Shown piece after piece: positions 1-5,038 of a DNA stretch of 5,038 bases. Source of the DNA: an uncultured Comamonadaceae bacterium. GTDB lineage: Bacteria > Pseudomonadota > Gammaproteobacteria > Burkholderiales > Burkholderiaceae. The stretch lies in contig CAMLQP010000217.1 in the NCBI GenBank assembly GCA_946482115.1, forward strand, positions 1 to 5,038, given 5' to 3'. The position numbers were made by a program, and so were the translations under genes. Under the pieces are notes generated by a model. The model was given only the letters and a program-made list of their open reading frames with translations. It did not search any database and was not told the origin of the DNA. Position 1 is the stretch's first letter, and every line of letters starts with the position of its first letter.

Positions 1-1509
1 GAGGCCGACGACGCCTGCGCCACCGCGGCCAAGGCCTTCCTGGACAGCGGCCACCTGCGGCCCGAGGCCGCCTGGCAGCGCGCACGCCTGGCCATGGAAG
101 CCGGCCGCACAGCCGCGGCGGTGCAGGCGGTGAACCTGCTCAACCCCGACTGGGTGCCGACGGTGCACGCCATCGCCACCGACCCTGCGCGTTACCTCGA
201 CGAAAAGTTCACCGCCATCCGCCCGCGCACCAAGGAGCTGGTGACGCTGGCCCTCATCCGGCTGGCCAGCCAGGACGTGGCGGCGGCCGCTCGCGAGATG
301 GACCAAACCCGCTGGAAGGCCCAGCTCACCACCGAGGAGCGCAGCTGGGTCTGGGGCGTGATCGGCAAGCGGCTGGCCCAGTCGCTGCAAGGCGATGCGC
401 TGGCGGCGTTTGCCAACGGAAGCGACCGCCACATGGCACCCGACCACCTGGCCTGGAAGGCCCGCGCCGGGCTGCGCGCGGGCACCTGGGGCCATGTGCG
501 GGACGCCATCGCCGCCATGGACGAAACGCAGCGGCAGGAGCCGGTCTGGGTCTATTGGCGCGCCCGGGCGATGCAGGCCCTGCGCGAGCCCGATGCGCTG
601 ACGGCCCAGATCGTCGCCAGCGGCCTCTACCGCTCGATCGCCTCGCACCAGGGCTTCTACGAGCTGCTCGCACTGGAAGAACTGGGCCACAGCGTGACCA
701 CGCCGCCACCGCCTGCACCGCCCACCCCGCAGGAGATGGCGTCCATCCAGACCCACCCGGGGCTGCAGCGTGCGCTGGCCGCCATCCGGCTGGGCCTGCG
801 CAGCGAAGGCGTGCGCGAGTGGAACTACACCACCAACCTGCACACGCGCGGCGGCATGGGTGACCGCGAACTGCTGGCCGCCGCCGCACTGGCCTGCCAG
901 CACGAGCTCTGGGACCGCTGCATCAACACCAGCGAGCGCACCCGCAGCCTGCAGGACCAGGCCCAGCGCTTCCCGATGCCGTTCCGCACGCAGGTGCTGC
1001 GGCGCACGGCCGAGATCGGGCTGGACCCGGCCTATGTCTACGGCCTGATCCGCCAGGAAAGCCGCTTCGTCACGGACGCGCGCTCGGGCGTCGGCGCCTC
1101 GGGCCTGATGCAGGTGATGCCGGCCACGGCACGCTGGACCGCCCGCAAGATCGGCCTGACCGACTTCCAGTCGCACCAGATCACCGACCGCGACACCAAC
1201 ATCCTGATCGGCACCGCCTACCTCAAGCTCGCGCTGGACGACCTGGACGGCTCAATGCCGCTGGCCGCGGCCGCCTACAACGCGGGGCCGACCCGCGCCC
1301 GCACCTGGCGCCAGGGGCCGGTGCTGGCCGGCGAGATCTGGGCCGAGAACATCCCGTTCGAAGAGACCCGTGACTATGTGAAAAAGGTGCTGGCCAACAC
1401 CACGCACTACGCGAGCCTGATCACCGGGCAACCGCAGTCGCTGCGCGCGCGCCTGGGCATCGTCGGCCCGCCCGTTCGCCCGGACGGCTACAACCGGGAT
1501 CTGCCATGA
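1..1509 (+). CDS. slt: Soluble lytic murein transglycosylase (Slt70 family), 5'-truncated by window edge
   Basis: This periplasmic enzyme cleaves the MurNAc-GlcNAc bond of peptidoglycan with formation of 1,6-anhydro-MurNAc, in wall turnover. The reading frame is open from base 1, so 502 codons are visible; the in-frame ATG at 94 is internal. Family members are about 640-660 residues, so roughly 140 N-terminal residues, including any signal peptide, lie outside. Visible residues 1 to about 320 are the Ala/Arg/Trp-rich helical superhelix (U and L domains), with a Pro-rich linker (TPPPPAPPTP) near 700-730. The C-terminal SLT domain is clear: RQESRF with the catalytic Glu at 1057-1059 (visible residue 353), ASGLMQVMPATA from 1096, AAYNAGP at 1270-1290, and a Slt70-like end with IPFEETRDYVKKVL. 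All key residues are present. The stop overlaps the next ATG by four bases (ATGA), implying co-transcription and translational coupling. Family assignment is firm; the alternative of a different family-1 transglycosylase is unlikely given the long helical N-terminus. Confidence 0.95.
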   Translation, partial: EADDACATAAKAFLDSGHLRPEAAWQRARLAMEAGRTAAAVQAVNLLNPDWVPTVHAIATDPARYLDEKFTAIRPRTKELVTLALIRLASQDVAAAAREMDQTRWKAQLTTEERSWVWGVIGKRLAQSLQGDALAAFANGSDRHMAPDHLAWKARAGLRAGTWGHVRDAIAAMDETQRQEPVWVYWRARAMQALREPDALTAQIVASGLYRSIASHQGFYELLALEELGHSVTTPPPPAPPTPQEMASIQTHPGLQRALAAIRLGLRSEGVREWNYTTNLHTRGGMGDRELLAAAALACQHELWDRCINTSERTRSLQDQAQRFPMPFRTQVLRRTAEIGLDPAYVYGLIRQESRFVTDARSGVGASGLMQVMPATARWTARKIGLTDFQSHQITDRDTNILIGTAYLKLALDDLDGSMPLAAAAYNAGPTRARTWRQGPVLAGEIWAENIPFEETRDYVKKVLANTTHYASLITGQPQSLRARLGIVGPPVRPDGYNRDLP

Positions 1510-2453
1510 AGCGGGTGCTCGTCCTGGGCGGCACCGGGTTCGTCGGACGGCACCTGTGCGAGAAGCTGCAGCGTGCGGGCTGGCAGATCACCGTGCCGAC
1601 CCGGCGCGCAGTCAACGCATCGGCGGTGCAGCACCTGCCGCGGCTGACCGTGGTCGAGGCCTCGGTGCACGACGAGACCACCCTCACCAGGTTGCTGGAA
1701 GGCCACGACGCGGTGGTCAACCTCGTGGCCATCCTGCACGGCAACCAAGCCGCCTTCGAGCGCGCGCATGTGCAGCTGCCCGCCACCATCGCCCGCGCCT
1801 GCCAGGCCAGCGGCGTGCGCCGGCTGGTGCATGTGAGCGCGCTGGGCGCCCAGCTGGACGGTCCCTCGATGTACCAGCGCAGCAAGGCCCGGGGCGAAGA
1901 GGTGCTGCGCTCCGCCGGACTGGCGCTGAGCATCCTGCGGCCCAGCGTGATCTTCGGCGACGGTGACCGCTTCCTGAACCTGTTCGCGCGCCTGCAGTCG
2001 GTGTTCCCCGTGATGCCGCTGGCCGGCGCGGGCACGCGCTTCCAGCCGGTCTGGGTGGAGGACGTGGCCGACGCCGTGCTCGCTTGCCTTAACGACACCG
2101 GTCTGCCCCGCAGCAGCATCGGCCAGACCTTCGAGTGCGCCGGACCCGAGGTGCTCACGCTGGGCGAACTGGTCCGGCTTGCGGGACGGCTGGGCAGCCG
2201 CGAGCGGCCCGTGGTGCCGCTGCCGATGGCGGTCGGCCGCCTGCAGGCCCTGGCCATGGAATGCCTGCCGGGCGAGCCTCTGATGAGCCGCGACAACCTC
2301 GATTCGATGGCGGTCGACAACGTTGCCACCAGCCAGTGGCCCGGCCTGTCGTCGCTGGGCATCGTGCCGCGGTCAGTGCACGCGGTGGCCCCGCTGTACC
2401 TCGGCCCGGGGGCTGGCCGCGGCCACCTGGCCGACTACCGCCAGACCCGGTAG
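1506..2453 (+). CDS. NAD(P)-binding extended/atypical SDR, 'complex I NDUFA9 subunit' family protein
   Basis: A complete protein of 315 residues. It has an N-terminal Rossmann nucleotide-binding motif GGTGFVG (residues 8-14) right after the first beta strand (KRVLVL). Further on are the SDR-type HVSALGA segment with Ser111 and YQRSK giving Tyr123 and Lys127, the usual SDR catalytic spacing, so it may be catalytically competent. ILRPSVIFGDGDRFLNLFARL is a hallmark of the NDUFA9/YbjT-like atypical SDRs. The family name comes from homology to a mitochondrial complex I accessory subunit; bacterial complex I has no such subunit, and the substrate of these proteins is not established. Length fits the family. 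The start ATG at 1506 overlaps the slt stop; a weak GGGA lies at 1496-1499. No signal peptide or membrane segment is seen, so it is probably cytosolic or membrane-peripheral. It could be annotated as a sugar epimerase or NmrA-like protein. Confidence 0.9.
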   Translation: MKRVLVLGGTGFVGRHLCEKLQRAGWQITVPTRRAVNASAVQHLPRLTVVEASVHDETTLTRLLEGHDAVVNLVAILHGNQAAFERAHVQLPATIARACQASGVRRLVHVSALGAQLDGPSMYQRSKARGEEVLRSAGLALSILRPSVIFGDGDRFLNLFARLQSVFPVMPLAGAGTRFQPVWVEDVADAVLACLNDTGLPRSSIGQTFECAGPEVLTLGELVRLAGRLGSRERPVVPLPMAVGRLQALAMECLPGEPLMSRDNLDSMAVDNVATSQWPGLSSLGIVPRSVHAVAPLYLGPGAGRGHLADYRQTR

Positions 2454-2463
2454 CCGAGGCACC

Positions 2464-3693
2464 TCAGAACCGGCGGCTGTACTGCAGACCGAAGCCGTTC
2501 TGGCTCATGCCGATGGTGGTCGGGGCCGGCGCTGAACCGCTCACGGTGTTCTTGCGACCGCGCCATGCCGCGAAGGTCAGTTCGTCCTTGGCCGACAGGC
2601 TGTAGGTGGCCCCCAGGGTGATGTGCGACTTGATGACACCCGGCGCCAGCGTGTTGAGGAACACGTCCGGCGAGGTCACGGGGTTCGTGCCCTGGTTGTA
2701 GCCGGCGCGCAGCGTCCACTGCGGGTTCAGCTGCCACTGCACACCCAGCTTCACCACCTCCACATCCCTCCAGCCGAAGCCCGGGCCATTGCTGGCGCCG
2801 AAGCCGTTGCCGAAGTTCGCCAGACTGGCGTTGCCGATGGCCTTCACGCCGCTGTAGTTGATGCGCGAGTAGTCCAGCGCCAACTGCACCGCGGGACTGA
2901 CCTGGAACGCCACACCCAGCGCGTAGTTCTCGGGAATGTCGAAGTCGCCGCGCTCGGCGAACAGGCGCTCGTACTTCTTGAACCGGCCCATGGCGATCTT
3001 GGGTGAGTAGGACGCGCCGATCGTGACCGCGTCGCCGAGTTTGCCCATGTAGCCCAGGCGCAGGCCGATGCCGGTGCTGTCGTCGGTGCCGGGGTTGTTG
3101 ATGCCGAAGGCCTGCAGACCCTGGGCCTTGAAGCGCTGGTACACCAGCAGCGGCGACACACCCAGCGCATGGCCGGGGGCCACTTCGTACGACACCGTGG
3201 GCGCCACGATCAGCTGCATCAGGTCCACGCCCAGCTTGCCGGTGCCGCAGGTGGTCGGGCTGCTGCACATGAAGTTGCTGTTGCCCGGGAACACCGCCGG
3301 GTATTCGGTGTTCATGCCGCCGTTGCCATAGACCGTCAGACCCGCCGACAACTTGCCCGAGAGCCGGGTGGTGAACCCCAGCTCCGGGATCAGGAAGCTG
3401 TCCTTGCCACTCTGGACCTCCATCGCCCCCATCGGGGTGCTCACGGTGGCGCTGCGCTTGGGCATGAACACCTCGGCTCCGAGGTCCCAGCGGTTGCCGG
3501 CATAGGACACCGAGGCCGGATTGTTCACGCCGCCGAAGGCGTCGTGCGACTGGGCCACGGCGGTGCCGCCCATGCCCTTGGCCTTGAGGCCGAAGCCATG
3601 GGGGAAGTAGCCGTTGGTGGCCTGGGCGGGCTGCAGGGCAGCGCCCAGCGCGAGCAGGGTGGCGCCTCGCAAGACGTGCATGCGAACGTTCAT
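2464..3693 (-). CDS. FadL/TodX (OmpP1) family outer-membrane transport protein
   Basis: A 409-residue outer-membrane beta-barrel of the family that moves hydrophobic molecules (long-chain fatty acids in FadL, aromatic hydrocarbons in TodX/TbuX) across the outer membrane. It has a Sec signal peptide: Arg near the start, a hydrophobic core LLALGAAL, and an AxA site PAQA with cleavage probably after Ala25. The mature N-terminus TNGYFPHGFGLKAKGMGG and the NNPAS motif (residues 57-61) are the FadL hatch signature. The body alternates as amphipathic strands, and the last residue is Phe (YSRRF), the usual signal for BAM assembly. Cys143 and Cys149, six residues apart, may form a disulfide in an extracellular loop. 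The start is supported by GGAG (complement of 3701-3704) seven bases upstream. It lies 52 bases after the DUF302 gene with no terminator between, so the two probably form an operon. Its natural substrate cannot be read from the sequence. Confidence 0.93.
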   Translation of the reverse strand: MNVRMHVLRGATLLALGAALQPAQATNGYFPHGFGLKAKGMGGTAVAQSHDAFGGVNNPASVSYAGNRWDLGAEVFMPKRSATVSTPMGAMEVQSGKDSFLIPELGFTTRLSGKLSAGLTVYGNGGMNTEYPAVFPGNSNFMCSSPTTCGTGKLGVDLMQLIVAPTVSYEVAPGHALGVSPLLVYQRFKAQGLQAFGINNPGTDDSTGIGLRLGYMGKLGDAVTIGASYSPKIAMGRFKKYERLFAERGDFDIPENYALGVAFQVSPAVQLALDYSRINYSGVKAIGNASLANFGNGFGASNGPGFGWRDVEVVKLGVQWQLNPQWTLRAGYNQGTNPVTSPDVFLNTLAPGVIKSHITLGATYSLSAKDELTFAAWRGRKNTVSGSAPAPTTIGMSQNGFGLQYSRRF

Positions 3694-3700
3694 GGGTTGT

Positions 3701-3704
3701 CTCC
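3701..3704 (-). promoter_or_regulatory. Ribosome binding site of the FadL-family gene
   Basis: The minus strand reads GGAGACAACCC then ATG, giving a GGAG core seven bases before the start at 3693. It favours this Met over the second in-frame Met four codons later, and it lies within the 52-base gap after the DUF302 gene. Confidence 0.75.
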
Positions 3705-3745
3705 GTTGTGGTCGTGGGGGGATGGGAACGCGGCGGGGCAGGCGC

Positions 3746-4324
3746 TCAGAACTCGCCCTTGGAGGCGCGTTCCATCATCTGCCAGATGGTCTCGCGCACC
3801 GCCCAGGCTTCTTCCTTGAGCGGCGAGGGCAGCTTGCGGCCCATCTTGACCATCATGTCCATGTTGAGCGTGTACAGCCACAGGCTGCCGTCGTCGTGCT
3901 CCACCACGCTGATGCGGCAGGGCAGGTAGGCCGCCATGTGCGGGCTGAAGTCCACCATCTTGCGGGCGGTGGCCGGGCTGCAGTACGAGTACACGGTCAG
4001 CAGCTTCTCTTTCTTGCCCGAGCGTGCTTCGAGCTCCTTGGACAGCGGGAGCACACCGACGTCGCGCATGTTGCGCTCCACCGCCACCAGCTTGAGGATT
4101 TCTTCGACGTCCTTGGCCGTCACCCCCGGTTTGACCTTGCGCTCCCAGGTGGTGGCGACGGCGATGTCCCCGTTGCCCTCGACCCAGCGGTCCCACATGC
4201 GGGAGGCCTCGCCACCGGCGCCGTCCTCGAGCTTGCCGATGGTCGAGACCGTGCCGCAGCCGGTGGTCAGAAGCGCGGTGGCCAGCAAGGCCGATGCAAC
4301 AGAAATTCGTGTCCAGATGCGCAT
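3746..4324 (-). CDS. DUF302-domain lipoprotein
   Basis: A 192-residue protein with a lipoprotein signal peptide: MRIWTR, a hydrophobic stretch (ISVASALLATALL) and LTTGC, placing the lipidated Cys at residue 23. Thr at position -3 departs from the usual Leu but fits the broad lipobox pattern. Asn/Asp are absent right after Cys (GTV follows), so outer-membrane sorting is plausible. A DUF302-like domain covers about residues 50-160: KPGVTAKDVEE (65-75), NMRDVGVLPLSKEL (85-98), YCSPATARKMV (114-124) and AAYLPCRISVVE (131-142). Cys115 and Cys136 are in or near the conserved segments, and a Met-rich stretch (NMDMMVKM) lies at 154-161. The biochemical role of DUF302 is not established; some members occur near metal or sulfur genes. 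The start at 4324 is chosen because GAGGA lies seven bases upstream and the signal peptide begins there; a longer frame from 4381 would bury it. The gene is probably first in an operon with the FadL-type gene and diverges from the CsoR-like regulator. Confidence 0.88.
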   Translation of the reverse strand: MRIWTRISVASALLATALLTTGCGTVSTIGKLEDGAGGEASRMWDRWVEGNGDIAVATTWERKVKPGVTAKDVEEILKLVAVERNMRDVGVLPLSKELEARSGKKEKLLTVYSYCSPATARKMVDFSPHMAAYLPCRISVVEHDDGSLWLYTLNMDMMVKMGRKLPSPLKEEAWAVRETIWQMMERASKGEF

Positions 4325-4331
4325 GGAAATG

Positions 4332-4336
4332 TCCTC
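4332..4336 (-). promoter_or_regulatory. Ribosome binding site deciding the DUF302 lipoprotein start
   Basis: The minus strand reads GAGGA followed by seven bases and then the ATG at 4324. It supports this start over the in-frame ATG 57 bases upstream at 4381, which would add 19 charged and polar residues ahead of the signal peptide. Confidence 0.75.
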
Positions 4337-4438
4337 GAAAGGCGAATGAATGAGAGGTGGACCGCGGCGCCGACCTGACATTTGTCAACGACACCGACAG
4401 ACCACACCGTATCCGTGCATCCGAATATCGCCATCGGC

Positions 4439-4463
4439 GATTACCCTAGGGGGTAGGGTAATC
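4439..4463. promoter_or_regulatory. Candidate CsoR/RcnR-family operator (perfect inverted repeat around a G5 tract)
   Basis: Two perfect 10-base arms, GATTACCCTA (4439-4448) and TAGGGTAATC (4454-4463), flank GGGGG (4449-4453). The core TAGGGGGTA matches the known style of CsoR/RcnR-family operators, in which a run of G or C is flanked by TA-containing inverted repeats. It sits between the divergent DUF302 and CsoR-like genes, centred about 127 bases from the first start and 104 bases from the second, so one site could control both. No gene ends here, which argues against a terminator. The repeat is seen directly; binding by the adjacent regulator is inference. I could not identify convincing -35/-10 pairs around it on either strand; a GATATT on the minus strand (4424-4429) is the best -10 candidate for the DUF302 gene. 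Confidence 0.75.
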
Positions 4464-4465
4464 TT

Positions 4466-4485
4466 GATGCCTCCCTCATGGCATC
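4466..4485 (+). repeat. Small inverted repeat in the presumed leader of the CsoR-like gene
   Basis: GATGCC (4466-4471) and GGCATC (4480-4485) form a perfect six-base stem with an eight-base loop, starting three bases after the operator candidate. It could be a leader RNA hairpin or a second protein site; six-base arms can also arise by chance. Confidence 0.4.
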
Positions 4486-4488
4486 GCG

Positions 4489-4517
4489 CCGGGCGGCACC
4501 CGTACCCGGGGTTTTTT
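4489..4517 (+). terminator. Weak terminator-like hairpin with T6 upstream of the CsoR-like gene
   Basis: CCGGG (4489-4493) can pair with CCCGG (4505-4509) over an 11-base loop, followed by GG and TTTTTT (4512-4517). An alternative shorter pairing CGGG/CCCG (4490-4493 with 4499-4502) competes with it. The T run ends 37 bases before the regulator start. It might attenuate transcription of the regulator, but the stem is short, the loop long, and no leader peptide is evident. Confidence 0.3.
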
Positions 4518-4554
4518 GGCACACTCCCCCGGTCCCATCCAACCGAGACACAAC

Positions 4555-4878
4555 ATGGCCAGCACCTCTGCAAAAACCAAGTCGACGTCGTCCACCGACG
4601 CCGCGGCATCCGCCTTCCGTTCGGAACACCAGCGCGACGTGGTCAACCGCCTCAAGCGCATTGAAGGCCAGGTGCGTGGGCTGATCGACATGGTCGAAAG
4701 CGGCCGCTCCTGCGAAGACGTGGCCCAGCAGATGTCGGCCGCGCGCAAGGCCATGGACAAGGCCTTCTACCGGATGATGGCCTGCTCGGTGATGGAGGCC
4801 GTCGCGGTGTCGGACTCGGAAGAGCAGACCATCCGCGAGGTCGAGCGCTCGACCCGCATCCTCGAAAAATACGCCTGA
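4555..4878 (+). CDS. CsoR/RcnR/FrmR-family (DUF156) transcriptional repressor with atypical sensing residues
   Basis: A 107-residue all-helical DNA-binding protein of the family that acts as tetramers and leaves DNA when its ligand binds. After a Ser/Thr/Ala-rich tail of about 20 residues, the core begins with VVNRLKRIEGQVRGLIDMVE (residues 29-48), the family DNA-binding helix, then RSCEDVAQQMSAARKAMDKA (51-70). Cys53 aligns with the conserved Cys (Cys36 of M. tuberculosis CsoR, Cys35 of E. coli RcnR). By ungapped alignment, the positions of CsoR His61 and Cys65 are Ser78 and Ala82; Cys77 is one residue off. The canonical copper, nickel/cobalt and CstR persulfide sites are therefore incomplete, and the inducer is unknown. 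The ATG at 4555 is chosen: a weak GAG lies at 4545-4547, and the upstream in-frame TTG at 4516 would add 13 unrelated residues. It diverges from the DUF302 lipoprotein gene across a palindromic operator candidate and is probably self-regulating. Confidence 0.92.
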   Translation: MASTSAKTKSTSSTDAAASAFRSEHQRDVVNRLKRIEGQVRGLIDMVESGRSCEDVAQQMSAARKAMDKAFYRMMACSVMEAVAVSDSEEQTIREVERSTRILEKYA

Positions 4879-4891
4879 CCCCCTTGTCGGC

Positions 4892-4921
4892 AGGCGGCGA
4901 ATCAATCGGCCGCCTCTTTGT
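4892..4921 (+). terminator. Probable intrinsic terminator after the CsoR-like gene
   Basis: AGGCGGC (4892-4898) pairs perfectly with GCCGCCT (4909-4915) over a 10-base loop, followed by the moderately T-rich CTTTGT. It starts 13 bases after the stop codon and separates the regulator from the GST gene. The T tract is poor, so efficiency is uncertain. Confidence 0.55.
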
Positions 4922-4965
4922 CATCAATGGCCCGCGGCCAGCGCCCTACCATGCGGGATCTCAAC

Positions 4966-4971
4966 TGGAGG
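4966..4971 (+). promoter_or_regulatory. Strong ribosome binding site of the GST-family gene
   Basis: TGGAGG at 4966-4971, a near-complete Shine-Dalgarno core, lies five bases before the ATG at 4977 and fixes that start. It is the strongest such site in the window. Confidence 0.8.
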
Positions 4972-4976
4972 AACCC

Positions 4977-5038
4977 ATGGCACTGCAGCTCTACATCGGC
5001 AACAAGAACTACTCGTCCTGGTCCATGCGCCCCTGGGT
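4977..5038 (+). CDS. Glutathione S-transferase family protein, N-terminal fragment (3' end outside window)
   Basis: Only 20 codons are visible: MALQLYIGNKNYSSWSMRPW. This is the characteristic opening of a proteobacterial GST-family subgroup with a thioredoxin-like N-terminal domain; the beta strand LQLYIG is followed by NYSSWSMRPW. The Ser residues of SSWS lie where Ser/Cys-type GSTs hold the glutathione-activating residue. Glutathione conjugation or thiol transfer is the family role; the substrate is unknown. A strong ribosome binding site precedes it, and a probable terminator separates it from the regulator, so it seems to be a separate transcription unit. The remaining 200 or so residues cannot be assessed. 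Confidence 0.85.
   Translation, partial: MALQLYIGNKNYSSWSMRPW

Noticed and set aside
1421..2362. Long minus-strand open frame opposite the SDR gene
   Set aside because: Low-complexity Arg/Ser/Pro/Thr-rich translation typical of antisense frames in high-G+C DNA, opposite a clear SDR gene.
2435..2453. CTACCG/CGGTAG hairpin at the end of the SDR gene as a terminator
   Set aside because: The stem is only six bases, lies inside coding sequence and has no T tract on either strand.
2435..3268. Minus-strand open frame overlapping the FadL-family gene in another frame
   Set aside because: An Arg/Gly/His/Gln-rich shadow; the FadL frame has a signal peptide, family motifs and a terminal Phe.
3169..4378. 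Plus-strand open frames opposite the FadL and DUF302 genes
   Set aside because: Their translations are His/Arg/Gly/Ala-rich with no recognisable domain, and both opposite genes are convincing.
4325..4381. Longer DUF302 start at 4381 adding 19 residues
   Set aside because: The extension is polar and would bury the lipoprotein signal peptide; the ATG at 4324 has a GAGGA site at good spacing.
4517..4532. Sigma-54-like TTGGCAC element before the regulator
   Set aside because: The GC required at the -12 position after GG and ten bases is absent (CG instead).
4516..4554. TTG start at 4516 for the CsoR-like protein
   Set aside because: It would add 13 residues unrelated to the family and starts inside the T6 run; the ATG at 4555 gives a normal length.
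4918..4952. Promoter for the GST gene from TTGTCA and TACCAT
   Set aside because: The spacing between the two elements is 23 bases, outside the usable range, and TTGTCA overlaps the terminator tail.
1..5038. CRISPR array, tRNA or rRNA gene, insertion sequence or attachment site
   Set aside because: I saw no spaced direct repeats, cloverleaf, transposase motif or long terminal repeats; the window is dense with ordinary chromosomal genes.

Overview
The window looks like chromosomal DNA from a high-G+C betaproteobacterium, most likely Burkholderiales (Comamonadaceae-like). The reasons are strong G/C third-position bias in every gene, the Slt family transglycosylase joined to an NDUFA9-type SDR gene, and the style of the FadL, DUF302 and GST proteins. 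This placement rests on protein recognition by eye, not on a search. No tRNA, rRNA, insertion sequence or CRISPR array is visible, and nearly the whole window is coding.

Left part, plus strand (1-2453): the C-terminal 502 codons of a soluble lytic murein transglycosylase (slt; its start lies outside the window) overlap by an ATGA junction with a complete NAD(P)-binding SDR gene of the 'complex I NDUFA9 subunit' family. These look like a translationally coupled housekeeping pair.

Middle part, minus strand (2464-4324): a probable two-gene operon read leftwards. First comes a lipoprotein with a DUF302 domain (start 4324). After 52 bases comes a FadL/TodX-type outer-membrane channel (start 3693). 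The FadL gene converges on the SDR gene with only 10 bases between the stop codons.

Right part (4325-5038): a 230-base divergent intergenic region separates the DUF302 gene from a plus-strand gene for a CsoR/RcnR-family (DUF156) repressor at 4555-4878. The region carries a near-ideal operator candidate, perfect 10-base inverted arms around GGGGG at 4439-4463. It also holds two small hairpins in the presumed leader of the regulator. A terminator-like hairpin follows the regulator, and the window ends in the first 20 codons of a glutathione S-transferase family protein with a strong ribosome binding site.

The most interesting unit is the divergent module regulator / operator / DUF302 lipoprotein / FadL channel. 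The regulator keeps the CsoR-fold Cys (Cys53) but has Ser78 and Ala82 where copper, nickel and cobalt sensors carry His/Cys ligands and where the persulfide sensor CstR has its second Cys. It has instead an off-register Cys77. Its inducer is therefore not predictable from known members. The module may be an envelope response to a thiol-reactive, metal or hydrophobic compound; that function is inference only.
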